A stretch of 34,519 nt of DNA from Candidatus Fusobacterium pullicola (GTDB lineage Bacteria; Fusobacteriota; Fusobacteriia; Fusobacteriales; Fusobacteriaceae). The stretch is from the NCBI GenBank assembly GCA_018883725.1, contig JAHLFN010000055.1, positions 1 through 34,519 of the forward strand, written 5' to 3'. Below, one piece after another: positions 17,945-26,659 of this stretch. Under the pieces are notes generated by a model that worked only from the letters and a program-made list of their open reading frames with translations, did not search any database and had not been told where the DNA came from. Each line of letters begins with the position of its first letter. Position 1 is the stretch's first letter. Both the position numbers and the translations under genes were made by a program.

Positions 17945-17977
17945 AGCTCCAGTGGGGTTTCCGCTGGAGTTATTTTG
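17945..17977 (+). terminator. Intrinsic terminator of tpiA-gpmI
   Basis: A GC-rich 9-bp stem (17947-17955 with 17961-17969, one wobble) with a 5-base loop followed by TTATTTTG. It is the most GC-rich short element in the area. Confidence 0.85.
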
Positions 17978-18050
17978 TTATTAAAAACTTATTAAATTTT
18001 TTATTTAAATATATATTGAAAATTTTTATTAAATATTAGAATTTTATTGA

Positions 18051-18089
18051 AAAATAAAAAGGTGTTAGTACCTTTAAGGTACTAACACC
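18051..18089 (-). terminator. Intrinsic terminator of glnA
   Basis: A perfect 12-bp stem (18061-18072 with 18078-18089), extendable to 13 bp with a 3-base loop. On the minus strand it is followed by TTTTTATTTT (18051-18060). It lies 21 bases after the glnA stop. Confidence 0.9.
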
Positions 18090-18110
18090 AGAAATTCTCT
18101 CTTTTATTTT

Positions 18111-20225
18111 TTATAATCTGAATAGTAAGTCATAGTAAGTAGGGATAGGCCAAACTGTTTTATCAACTAGAAGTTCTAAAGAGTCTACAACAACTCTCAT
18201 TTGATTAAGTAGAGGTACTAAATTACTATTGTAGAAGCAAGCTCTTTCATAATCATCAGTTATCATAGTGGCAGTTCTTAAACCTTCATTTAATTCAGTA
18301 ATACAATTTTTTAATTTATTTTTGAAGTTGATAACTTTTATTAAATGTTCCTTATCAAATTGGATATACTCTTCTTCTTTTAAGGCTTCTCTAACACTAT
18401 TGATCATTTGAGAGATGTTAGTTACATATTTTATTATACATGGATATATCTCATTTCTAGCCATTCTAATAGCAGTAGAGATCTCTATATTAGTTTGCTT
18501 ATTATATCTTTCACTATATACTTTAAATCTTGAATAAAGTTCATTTCTAGATAAAACTCCGTTTCTTTCAAAAAGGTCAATAGTCTCCTCTCTGATAAAA
18601 ACAGGGATACCCTCTACAGTATTTTTTAAATTAGAAAGACCAAGTTCTTTAGCTCTATCTATCCAAGAACTCTCATATCCATTTCCATTGAATATAATTC
18701 TTTTATGTAAATTATATCTCTCTTTTATTAATTTGATTATATATTTATTAATATTTTTTGTAGGATCAGTTTTTTCAAGAATATCAGCATACTCTCCTAA
18801 TATATCAGCTACGATAGTATTAATTATAAATACAGGAGTTGAAGCTGAGGCACTAGATCCAGGCATTCTAAATTCAAATTTGTTTCCTGTGAAAGCAAAT
18901 GGAGAAGTTCTATTTCTATCAGATAGATCTCTAGGAATTTTAGGAATACGAACTCCAATATCTATAGTATCTTTAATATCATTTGATTCTAAGAAAGAGG
19001 CATTTCCTATATTTTCAAATAATTCTTGTAACTGTTCACCTAAGAATATAGAGATAACAGCAGGAGGAGCCTCATGTCCACCAAGTCTATGGTCATTTCC
19101 AGGTGTAGCTGTACAAGCTCTTAAGACATCAGCATATCTATCAATTCCTTCAACTACAGCCATTGTATAAAGTAGGAATTGTAGATTATCTGGAGTTAGA
19201 TTATCTGGATCATAAAGATTAATTCCAGAATCAGTAGCAAGAGACCAGTTACAATGTTTTCCAGAACCGTTTACACCTTGGAAAGGTTTTTCATGTAATA
19301 GTGCAGCTAGTCCATGTCTATTTGCCACTTTTTTAATAGTATCCATAGCTAGGTGGTTTTGATCTACAGATACATTTGCTGATGTAAACATTAAAGCTAT
19401 TTCAAATTGGTTAGGGGCTACTTCATTGTGTTTAGTTTTAGCCATAACTCCAAGCTTCCAAAGTTCAGCATCTAGCTCAGACATAAATATCTCTACTCTC
19501 TCTTTTATAGTACCGTAGTAGTGGTCATTCATCTCTTGACCTTTTGGAGGAAGATTTCCAAATAGTGTTCTTCCAGCTAGGGCTAAATCTTGTCTTTTAT
19601 CCCAAAACTCTTTTTCAACAAGGAAATACTCTTGTTCAACTCCAAGGGTAACATTGATATGTTTAGTATCAAAATCTCCAAGAAGTTTTTGAATTCTTAA
19701 AGCTTGGTTTTCAATTGATTTGATTGATCTTAAAAGTGGAACTTTTTTATCAAGAGCTTCTCCATTATATCCAACAAGTGCAGTAGGAATATAAAGAGAT
19801 TTAGTTACTCCTTCTCCTTTAATAAACATTGGAGAACTAGTATCCCAAGCAGTATATCCACGAGCTTCAAACGTAGATCTTAATCCACCATTAGGGAAAG
19901 AAGAGGTATCGGCTTCACCTTTAATTAGATCTTTTCCAGAAAATTGAGACATTATAGTCCCTTCAGAAGTGACAGAAATGAAAGATTCGTGCTTTTCAGC
20001 AGTAAGTTCAGTAAGAGGTTGGAACCAGTGAGTAAAGTGAGTAGCTCCCTTTTCAGTAGCCCAGCTTTTTACAGCGTTGGCAATAACATCAGCAACTTCA
20101 AGAGACATTTCGGCCTCACCAGATTGCACAGCCTTGAATTTTTTAAAAATAGAACTAGGGACTCTACTCTTTAATTCAAGTTCTGAAAAATAATTTACTC
20201 CAAAGACGTCTAACATAGTGTTCAT
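18111..20225 (-). CDS. glnN: Glutamine synthetase type III (GlnN)
   Basis: A 704-residue GSIII that makes glutamine from glutamate, ammonia and ATP. This type is much longer than GSI (~470), and the length here is right for GlnN. Its hallmarks are the N-terminal VPSSIFKKFKAVQSGEAEMS, the metal/glutamate residues in GVEQEYFLVE (~195-204), KHNEVAPNQFEIA (~265-277), VNGSGKHCNWS (~318-328) and NRTSPFAFTGNKFEFRMPG. AAGGAGG precedes the ATG at 20225. It is monocistronic with its own terminator and divergent from ptsI across a 249-base gap that contains an inverted repeat. GSIII is found mainly in Bacteroidetes, cyanobacteria, some Firmicutes and Fusobacteria. Confidence 0.97.
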   Translation of the reverse strand: MNTMLDVFGVNYFSELELKSRVPSSIFKKFKAVQSGEAEMSLEVADVIANAVKSWATEKGATHFTHWFQPLTELTAEKHESFISVTSEGTIMSQFSGKDLIKGEADTSSFPNGGLRSTFEARGYTAWDTSSPMFIKGEGVTKSLYIPTALVGYNGEALDKKVPLLRSIKSIENQALRIQKLLGDFDTKHINVTLGVEQEYFLVEKEFWDKRQDLALAGRTLFGNLPPKGQEMNDHYYGTIKERVEIFMSELDAELWKLGVMAKTKHNEVAPNQFEIALMFTSANVSVDQNHLAMDTIKKVANRHGLAALLHEKPFQGVNGSGKHCNWSLATDSGINLYDPDNLTPDNLQFLLYTMAVVEGIDRYADVLRACTATPGNDHRLGGHEAPPAVISIFLGEQLQELFENIGNASFLESNDIKDTIDIGVRIPKIPRDLSDRNRTSPFAFTGNKFEFRMPGSSASASTPVFIINTIVADILGEYADILEKTDPTKNINKYIIKLIKERYNLHKRIIFNGNGYESSWIDRAKELGLSNLKNTVEGIPVFIREETIDLFERNGVLSRNELYSRFKVYSERYNKQTNIEISTAIRMARNEIYPCIIKYVTNISQMINSVREALKEEEYIQFDKEHLIKVINFKNKLKNCITELNEGLRTATMITDDYERACFYNSNLVPLLNQMRVVVDSLELLVDKTVWPIPTYYDLLFRL

Positions 20226-20320
20226 TTAAGAAATCCTCCTTATGAAATATAGATTAAATAAAAAATTCAGTACTATAATCATATATAACTTAAAAAATAA
20301 ATACGATTTTTATTCATGAA

Positions 20321-20369
20321 ATTGATTATATTAATAGAGATTTTAACATATGTTCATAATATAATCAAT
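20321..20369. repeat. 13-bp perfect inverted repeat between glnN and ptsI
   Basis: The left arm ATTGATTATATTA (20321-20333) is the exact reverse complement of 20357-20369. The 23-base centre holds a second palindrome, AACATATGTT (20345-20354). It lies about 95 bases upstream of the glnN start and 35 bases upstream of the ptsI -35 box. It has no T tract suited to termination. It is a candidate regulator-binding site for one or both genes. Confidence 0.6.
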
Positions 20370-20403
20370 GATTTTTTTAAAAACTTTTTATATAATTAAA
20401 AAA

Positions 20404-20432
20404 TTGAAAAAAATTACAAAATAAGATATAAT
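20404..20432 (+). promoter_or_regulatory. Predicted promoter of the ptsI-ptsH-ispH-rpsA operon
   Basis: TTGAAA (20404-20409), a 17-base spacer and a perfect TATAAT (20427-20432). The leader to the ptsI ATG is about 35 bases. Confidence 0.7.
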
Positions 20433-20474
20433 TTTATAGAGTATAGGAATAGGGAAGAAGGGGTGGATTTTTTA

Positions 20475-22208
20475 ATGGAGAGATTACTAGGAAAGTGTGT
20501 ATATGAAGGGATAGTAATAGGTGAAACATATCTAGATATAGACACTAATTTGCAGAATGAAAAGGAAAATATCCCCTTTGAAGATATTGATAAAGAGATT
20601 TTAAGATTAGAAATAGGAATACAAAGAGCAATTTCAGATTTAAGAGGATTGAAAATTGATTTAAAGGGAAAAGTAGATGAGAAAGAATTAGAGATAATAG
20701 AGGCTCATACCCTACTTTTAGAGGATCCTATGTATATTGCTGATATCAAAAAGATGATAAGAAAAGAGCAAAAAAAATCTGAATATGCAGTAAAAGATGT
20801 AACAGAAAAATTTGTAAGACTTTTTGAGAATATTGATAGTCCAATATATAAGCAGAGAGGATTGGATATAAAGGATGTATGTAACAGACTTATTGAAACT
20901 TTAAAAAGTGAGAATGAAGACTATAAAGTTTTTGATGAAAAGATACTTATAACTAAAGAGATATATCCTACAGAGTTATTGAAACTTCATAGAGAAGGAA
21001 TAAATTTAAAAGGAATTATAATGGAGTATGGAGGAGAAACTTCACATCTAGCAATATTGGCAAAGGCTCTTAAGATACCTACTCTTATGGGAGTGAATGA
21101 TGTATTCAATCACAATTGGAAAGAGAGAATTATACTTGATACTACTGAAGAAAATATGTGTGTAATAACTGATCCAACAGAGGAGCAGATAGCTGAGTAT
21201 GATAAAAAAAGGAAAAAGTTTTTACGAAAGTTAGATTTAATAAAAAGAGGTGCTCATCTTCCAAGTATTACAAAGGATGGAATCGATATAAAGCTTTACT
21301 TAAATTTAGGAGATGGAGAGCAGGATAAGGAGAATGAGATTTCAAGAGAGTTAGTTGAAGGGGTAGGTTTACTTAGAACAGAGTTAATCTATATGAAAAA
21401 TCAAAATTTTCCAACAGAGGAGCAACAGATAGAGAAGTATGCTCAAATTTTAAATGGCTTTTCAAAGGAGCAACCAATAATAATTAGAACATTAGATATT
21501 GGAGCTGATAAGCAACTTTCATATTTTAAAGTAACAGAGGAGGCTAATCCATTCTTAGGATTAAGAGGAATAAGATTTTGCTTAAAATATAGAGAGATTT
21601 TCGAAACACAGTTGAGAGCAATATTAAGATTATCTGAAGAGAGAAATATTAAAATAATGTATCCTATGATAACTACATTAAATGAGATGAGAGAAGCTAA
21701 TAAAATATTGGAAAAAGTAAAAGAGGATTTAAGAAAAGAAAATATAAAATTCAATGAAGATATAGAAATTGGAATAATGGTAGAGGTTCCATCAGTTATA
21801 ATGATGGCAGAAGCTTTTGCTAAAGAGGTGGATTTTTTCAGTGTAGGAAGTAATGACTTAACTCAATATATATTAGCAACAGATAGATTGTCAGAGACGG
21901 TAGGAGAGCTATATAGTTCATATAATCCAGCTGTTTTAAGGGCAATATACCATATAAAGAAAGCAGCAGATAAATATGATAAAAAGATATCTGTTTGTGG
22001 AGAGATGGCTGGAGATTTAAAAGGCTTGGTAGCTCTTTTAAGTCTAGGAATAAAGGATCTAAGTATGGTAGAATCTTCAATCTTATCAGCTAAATCACTA
22101 GTGAGAAATTTAAATTATAAAGAGTTAGAGGAGATAAGAGAGAGGATTTTAACAGAAGAAACCCCAGAAGGTGTAAAAGAGCTATTAAAAAATTATATAA
22201 ATTATTAA
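20475..22208 (+). CDS. ptsI: Phosphoenolpyruvate-protein phosphotransferase (PTS enzyme I)
   Basis: A 577-residue soluble enzyme that takes phosphate from PEP and passes it to HPr. ATG 20475 is chosen over the in-frame GTG 20463: a GGGGTGG lies 8 bases before the ATG, and this start places the phosphorylated His at 191 (GGETSHLAILAK), close to His189 of E. coli. The PEP-binding barrel shows GVGLLRTELIYM, RTLDIGADKQL, NPFLGLRGIRFCL, FFSVGSNDLTQY and the catalytic Cys in SVCGEMAGD. ptsH follows after 17 bases, the reverse of the common ptsH-ptsI order. No sugar-specific EII gene is in the window. Confidence 0.96.
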   Translation: MERLLGKCVYEGIVIGETYLDIDTNLQNEKENIPFEDIDKEILRLEIGIQRAISDLRGLKIDLKGKVDEKELEIIEAHTLLLEDPMYIADIKKMIRKEQKKSEYAVKDVTEKFVRLFENIDSPIYKQRGLDIKDVCNRLIETLKSENEDYKVFDEKILITKEIYPTELLKLHREGINLKGIIMEYGGETSHLAILAKALKIPTLMGVNDVFNHNWKERIILDTTEENMCVITDPTEEQIAEYDKKRKKFLRKLDLIKRGAHLPSITKDGIDIKLYLNLGDGEQDKENEISRELVEGVGLLRTELIYMKNQNFPTEEQQIEKYAQILNGFSKEQPIIIRTLDIGADKQLSYFKVTEEANPFLGLRGIRFCLKYREIFETQLRAILRLSEERNIKIMYPMITTLNEMREANKILEKVKEDLRKENIKFNEDIEIGIMVEVPSVIMMAEAFAKEVDFFSVGSNDLTQYILATDRLSETVGELYSSYNPAVLRAIYHIKKAADKYDKKISVCGEMAGDLKGLVALLSLGIKDLSMVESSILSAKSLVRNLNYKELEEIRERILTEETPEGVKELLKNYINY

Positions 22209-22225
22209 AATTAGGAGATATAGAT

Positions 22226-22495
22226 ATGAAAAGTAGAATAGTAGAGATAAAGAATAAAGCTGGTCTTCATGCAAGACCATCATCACTGTTTGTTCAATTA
22301 GTTACAGGATTTGATTCTGATATTACAGTAAAATGTGATGATGAGGAGATAAATGGAAAGAGCATAATGGGACTTATGTTATTGGCAGCAGAGCAAGGAA
22401 GAAAGCTTGAACTTATAGCTGATGGTCCAGATGAAGATGAGATGCTAGATGCTCTAGTAGATTTAATTGAAGTTAAAAAATTTAATGAGGAATAG
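22226..22495 (+). CDS. ptsH: HPr phosphocarrier protein
   Basis: An 89-residue PTS carrier. His15 (NKAGLHARPSS) accepts phosphate from enzyme I. Ser46 (INGKSIMGLMLLA) is in the regulatory position used by HPr kinase, so serine phosphorylation is possible, although no hprK is visible here. AGGAG lies before the ATG. It is second in the operon after ptsI and two bases ahead of ispH. Confidence 0.95.
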   Translation: MKSRIVEIKNKAGLHARPSSLFVQLVTGFDSDITVKCDDEEINGKSIMGLMLLAAEQGRKLELIADGPDEDEMLDALVDLIEVKKFNEE

Positions 22496-22497
22496 TT

Positions 22498-23367
22498 ATG
22501 GAGATTATAAGAGCAAAACATATGGGATTTTGTTTTGGAGTTGCTGGAGCTATTAAAATGTGCTATAAAGTTTCTAGTGATGAAAAAAATAAAGGAAAAA
22601 GAATATATATTTTAGGTATGTTAGTTCATAATGAACATGTAGTGAGTGAGCTTTCTAAGCAAGGATTTAAAATTGTTGAAGAAAGAGATATCTTAGCTGA
22701 AAAAGATGAATTACAGAAGGGAGATATAGTAATAATAAGAGCTCATGGAACATCAAATAAAATTTTTCAAGCTTTGGTTGAAAGAGAGGTAGAGATCTAT
22801 GATGCTACTTGTGTCTTTGTAACTCAGATAAGAAAAACTCTTGTAGATATGGAAAGTCAAGGATATGATATAATATTTATAGGTGATAAGGAGCATCCAG
22901 AGGTAAAGGGAATAATATCTTTTGGAAAGAGAGTATCTGTTTGTAATGATTTAGAGGAATTAAAAAATTTGGAAATAGATCCTCAAAGAGAGTATTGCTT
23001 ACTTACTCAAACAACTTTAAATAAAAAAAAGTTAGAAAAAATAAAAAGTTATTTGGAAAATACACATCAAAATGTTAAAATATTAGATAAGGTATGTGGA
23101 GCTACTCAAGTTAGACAAGAAGCAGTAGAAGAGTTAGCTAAACAGGTGGATATACTTATAGTTATCGGTGGAAAAACAAGTTCAAATACAAAAAAGCTAT
23201 ATGATATATCAATGAGTTTTAATCCTAATACATATCTGATTCAAGATGAAACTGACTTAAAAGATGAGTGGTTTGAAGGAAAGAGTAAGATAGGTATTAC
23301 AGCGGGAGCCTCAACACCAGAAGAAATAGTAATTAAAATAGAAAATCAAATAAGGGGGATTCATTAA
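22498..23367 (+). CDS. ispH: 4-hydroxy-3-methylbut-2-enyl diphosphate reductase IspH
   Basis: A 289-residue last enzyme of the MEP pathway, reducing HMBPP to IPP and DMAPP with a [4Fe-4S] cluster. The cluster ligands are C12 (MGFCFGV), C105 (DATCVFV) and C200 (CGATQVRQEA). EHPEV (with the catalytic Glu), RAHGT and GGKTSSNTKKL are also present. The ribosome site lies within the end of ptsH. The stop TAA overlaps the next ATG by one base (TAATG), so translation of the S1 protein is coupled. In several Clostridia these two proteins are fused; here they are separate. Confidence 0.96.
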   Translation: MEIIRAKHMGFCFGVAGAIKMCYKVSSDEKNKGKRIYILGMLVHNEHVVSELSKQGFKIVEERDILAEKDELQKGDIVIIRAHGTSNKIFQALVEREVEIYDATCVFVTQIRKTLVDMESQGYDIIFIGDKEHPEVKGIISFGKRVSVCNDLEELKNLEIDPQREYCLLTQTTLNKKKLEKIKSYLENTHQNVKILDKVCGATQVRQEAVEELAKQVDILIVIGGKTSSNTKKLYDISMSFNPNTYLIQDETDLKDEWFEGKSKIGITAGASTPEEIVIKIENQIRGIH

Positions 23368-24989
23368 TGTATAACAACGAAAATTATGATGAATTTGAAG
23401 CTCTGTTAAATGAGTACTTACCAGCAGAGGAAAAAACAAAGGTAAGAGCAAAAGGAGTAATTGCACAAAGAGATAGAAACTTTGCTTATCTTGATGTACA
23501 AGGACAACCAACAAGTGTTAGAGTTAGAAATGAAGAGCTTTTAGACTATAATATAGGTGATGAAGTAGAGATTCTTTTAGTTGGAGAAACTGAGGATGGA
23601 GAGTTCATCATCGGTTCTAGAAGAAGAATTGATATGGAAAATAGTTTAAAAAGAATAGAGGAAGCTTTTGAAAATAAAGAGATCCTTACAGGAAAAATAG
23701 TTAAAAGAATAAAAGGTGGATATATAGTTGAAGCTTTATTCCATCAAGGATTTTTACCAAATTCTTTATCAGAGATTAATATGAATGAAGGAGATAACTT
23801 CATCGGTAAAGAAGTTCAAGTTATGATAAAGGATATTCAAGTAGAGAAGGATAAGAAAACTAAAAAAATAACTTTTTCAAGAAAGGATATCACTCTTCAA
23901 AAAGAGGAGCAAGAGTTTTCTCAATTAAAAGTAGGAGATGTAGTTAAAGCTGAAGTAACTGATATTTTAGACTTTGGATTATTAGTTAAAATTGGACATT
24001 TAAAAGGATTTGTTCACATCTCTGAAATCTCTTGGAAAAAATTAGAAAAATTAACTAATGAGTTTAAAAAGGGAGATATAATAGAGGGAGTAGTAATCTC
24101 TTTAGAAGCTGAAAAGAAAAATGTTAAACTATCTATAAAAGCTCTAACTAGAAATCCTTGGGAAGTTGTTGCAGAAACTGTAGGAGTAGACTCTGTAGTT
24201 GAAGGAAAAGTAACAAAATTACTTCCATATGGTGTATTTGTAGAGATAGCTGATGGAGTAGAGGGACTTGTTCATATGTCTGATTTTACTTGGAATAAGA
24301 AAAAAGTAAATCTTGGAGAGTTTGTACAAGTTGGAGATAATATAAAAGTAAGAGTACTTGAATTTGTACCAGCTGAAAGAAAATTAAAACTAGGAATAAA
24401 ACAATTATGTGAAAATCCTTGGGATTCAGCTGAAGAGAGATTTGCAGTTGGAAAAGAGTTAACTGCAAAGGTTTTAGAAGTAAAACCATTTGGATTATTT
24501 GCAGAGGTTGAACCAGGAGTAGATGTATTTATTCACCAATCAGATTATAACTGGCAAGGTGAAGTTAATAAAAAATTCTCTGTAGGAGATACAATTAACT
24601 TTAAAGTTATCGAATTAAATATGGATGATAACAAAATAAAGGGAAGTATAAAAGCATTAACTAAGAGTCCTTGGGAAGTAGCTTTAGAAAACTATAAAGT
24701 GGGACAAACAGTTGAAAAAGAGATAAAAAATATAATGGATTTTGGATTATTCTTAAATCTATCTAAAGGAGTAGATGGATTTGTTCCAACTCAAATGGCA
24801 TCAAAAGATTTCATAAAAAATCTAAAAGATAAGTTTAAAGTAGGAGATATCGTAAAGGCTCAAATAGTTGAGATAGATAAAGAGAAACAAAGAATAAAAC
24901 TATCTATTAAAAAGATAGAGCAAGAGGAAGAAAGAAGAGAGAATCAAGAACTTCTTTCTAAATATGGAACATCTTCTACTGAAGAGTAA
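23367..24989 (+). CDS. rpsA: Ribosomal protein S1-like protein with six S1 repeats
   Basis: A 540-residue RNA-binding protein. S1 repeats fall at about 25-90 (divergent), 105-175 (divergent), 190-257, 272-345, 360-430 and 445-520. The last four have the classic pattern, such as GLVHMSDFTW and VDGFVPTQMA, each followed by a KLSIK-type end. This is close to the full six-repeat S1 of Gram-negative bacteria that helps ribosomes load mRNA. The tail is acidic and charged. It is last in the ptsI operon and ends at a terminator. A general S1-repeat regulator rather than a true ribosomal S1 is possible but less likely at this length. Confidence 0.9.
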   Translation: MYNNENYDEFEALLNEYLPAEEKTKVRAKGVIAQRDRNFAYLDVQGQPTSVRVRNEELLDYNIGDEVEILLVGETEDGEFIIGSRRRIDMENSLKRIEEAFENKEILTGKIVKRIKGGYIVEALFHQGFLPNSLSEINMNEGDNFIGKEVQVMIKDIQVEKDKKTKKITFSRKDITLQKEEQEFSQLKVGDVVKAEVTDILDFGLLVKIGHLKGFVHISEISWKKLEKLTNEFKKGDIIEGVVISLEAEKKNVKLSIKALTRNPWEVVAETVGVDSVVEGKVTKLLPYGVFVEIADGVEGLVHMSDFTWNKKKVNLGEFVQVGDNIKVRVLEFVPAERKLKLGIKQLCENPWDSAEERFAVGKELTAKVLEVKPFGLFAEVEPGVDVFIHQSDYNWQGEVNKKFSVGDTINFKVIELNMDDNKIKGSIKALTKSPWEVALENYKVGQTVEKEIKNIMDFGLFLNLSKGVDGFVPTQMASKDFIKNLKDKFKVGDIVKAQIVEIDKEKQRIKLSIKKIEQEEERRENQELLSKYGTSSTEE

Positions 24990-25005
24990 TAGATAATCAG
25001 ATAAT

Positions 25006-25050
25006 TGAGGGATTGTAGAAGATTAAACTTCTAAATCTCTCATTTTTTCT
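25006..25050 (+). terminator. Intrinsic terminator of the ptsI-ptsH-ispH-rpsA operon
   Basis: A stem of about 15 bp (25006-25021 with 25028-25042, one bulge and some wobble) followed by TTTTTTCTT. It lies 16 bases after the rpsA stop. Confidence 0.82.
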
Positions 25051-25194
25051 TAATAAATTATAGAAATTTTTATATGTAAAGAATTTTAAAAAATATTATA
25101 CAAAAAACTTTTAATTGCCATAAGATAGACACATAAAAGAGGTATACTTAAAACATAATAAATCTTTCCCCAAGATATTTTAATATAGATTAGT

Positions 25195-25230
25195 AAAAAC
25201 AACAGAGTTATCAAGTTCTCTGTTGTTTTT
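25195..25230. terminator. Terminator of the YqeC/MobA-like gene, symmetric
   Basis: A perfect 13-bp stem (25195-25207 with 25218-25230) with a 10-base loop, A-rich on the left arm and T-rich on the right, 12 bases beyond the leftward gene's stop. It could act on both strands. Nothing else is recognisable in 25051-25194. Confidence 0.8.
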
Positions 25231-25242
25231 ATTTTTTGTATT

Positions 25243-26529
25243 TTATTTATGTAAGGATTTGATAAGGTTATACTCTTCAGGAGTATCTATATCTAAAAAT
25301 TCAAATTTATTAGGAAACTCTACAAAGGAGATAAGAGGTGAATTTTTAATAACCTTTTTTCCTCCTACATCACCAGAGAGGTTTAGTAACTCTCTTTTTT
25401 TTTCTTTTGGAAAAAATACTGGGGAGAATCTTTCCCCTTCAGCTCTAGGAATAGTGATATATTTATATTTTAGAAAGTTGAAGTATATTTTTAAAAGAGT
25501 ATCTCTAGTTAAAAGTGGCTGATCTCCAGTGAAAAAAGCAATCCCTTCTCCAGTAGCATTACTAATTCCTAATTTTATACTCTCACTCTGTCCCAGGTGA
25601 GCTAATTTATTTTCTAAATATTGATAGTTATATTTTTTAGATAAATTTTCTACCCACTCCTCTCTCCCACAAACATATATATTATAGAATGGAATATATG
25701 AGAGTTTTTCAAAAGTATAATCCAGTAAGGTGGTATCTTGATATGGTAGTTTTAATTTATTTTCTCCCATTCTACGTGAATATCCAGATGCCATTACAAT
25801 AGCATCTGTAGGAGAATATTTAAAAAATGTACCTTCTTTTATTGAACCTAATATTAGCTTATAGGATAGATTTTTTTTGTATAAAAGGTTACAAACTTCT
25901 AAAGCAGTTGAAAATCTATTTAGATAATTATCTCCATCAATTCCATTAAAGAAGATATATTTATTATTAGAAGATGAATTTTTGAAAAAATCTCCCTTAA
26001 AAATATAATCAACTAAAAATTCTTTATCTACAATCATATTGATAAAATTTTTAAATTTTTCTTTAAAAATTTCAAATCGATGAATATTGGATTCGTTTAA
26101 TTTTAAATTCAAGATATCTAAATTAACTACTCCAATTACCTTATTAGAAAAAGATGGAATACAAGGTTCTGTATCATTCCAAGCTTTTATCTTTAGTTCT
26201 TTAGCTCCATCTCCTTCAATTAAAATATAGTCAAATTTTTCCTTTAAATCAAATATTTTTTCATAGGAAAGAGAGTATAATTTACTATTTTCTATTCTTT
26301 CTCCATAGATAATAATATTTTTATTATTTCCCTTAATTTTACTATCTGATGTTATTAATTCTTCAAAATTATCAGGATGTGGAACATAAATTTTAGTAGT
26401 TGTAGTAACAAGAACTCTACCTAGAGAGGCAAGTTCTCTAGCTAAAGAAAACATTAAAGAGGTTTTCCCACCAGCCCCTGTAATAGTTATAATGTCCCCT
26501 TTTTTTATATCAAATTCTTTTAGTAACAT
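25243..26529 (-). CDS. YqeC-like P-loop protein fused to a MobA/YgfJ-like nucleotidyltransferase
   Basis: A 428-residue two-domain protein. Residues ~1-235 match the YqeC group of selenium-dependent molybdenum hydroxylase accessory proteins: P-loop TGAGGKTSLM (17-26), VTTTTKIYVP (41-50) and LIEGDGAKELKIKAW (103-117). Residues ~240-428 are a MobA/MocA-like NTP transferase: DAIVMASGYSRRMGENKLKL, then GDQPLL and the late SGDVGGKKVI. The two activities are often separate neighbouring genes; here they form one polypeptide. Family knowledge links both to maturation of molybdenum hydroxylases such as xanthine dehydrogenase. No such enzyme and no molybdopterin gene are nearby. A GAGGTG ribosome site precedes the ATG. 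Confidence 0.87.
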   Translation of the reverse strand: MLLKEFDIKKGDIITITGAGGKTSLMFSLARELASLGRVLVTTTTKIYVPHPDNFEELITSDSKIKGNNKNIIIYGERIENSKLYSLSYEKIFDLKEKFDYILIEGDGAKELKIKAWNDTEPCIPSFSNKVIGVVNLDILNLKLNESNIHRFEIFKEKFKNFINMIVDKEFLVDYIFKGDFFKNSSSNNKYIFFNGIDGDNYLNRFSTALEVCNLLYKKNLSYKLILGSIKEGTFFKYSPTDAIVMASGYSRRMGENKLKLPYQDTTLLDYTFEKLSYIPFYNIYVCGREEWVENLSKKYNYQYLENKLAHLGQSESIKLGISNATGEGIAFFTGDQPLLTRDTLLKIYFNFLKYKYITIPRAEGERFSPVFFPKEKKRELLNLSGDVGGKKVIKNSPLISFVEFPNKFEFLDIDTPEEYNLIKSLHK

Positions 26530-26582
26530 ATTTTCACCTCACTTTTTTTATATTTTAAAATAAAATTTATTTAAAGTCTATA

Positions 26583-26635
26583 AAAAATAAAATGAGAAAA
26601 CTTTACAATAGTTATTACAGTAAAATTTTCTCATT
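26583..26635 (-). terminator. Intrinsic terminator of the met operon
   Basis: A 16-bp stem with one mismatch (26591-26606 with 26620-26635) and a 13-base loop. On the minus strand it is followed by TTATTTTTTA. It lies 25 bases past the last metQ stop. Confidence 0.8.
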
Positions 26636-26659
26636 ATAATCTAATTTTTAATTATTTAT

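Noticed and set aside
18688-19170. 160-codon rightward open frame inside glnN
   Set aside because: It is antisense to a conserved part of glutamine synthetase, has no ribosome site and no family resemblance; it is a shadow of the real gene.
25051-25194. Possible small RNA between two terminators
   Set aside because: Both hairpins are explained by the flanking genes, and no promoter with acceptable -35/-10 spacing was found on either strand.
25223-25522. 99-codon rightward frame beginning in the terminator region
   Set aside because: It overlaps the end of the YqeC/MobA-like gene on the opposite strand, starts in a terminator stem and has no ribosome site.
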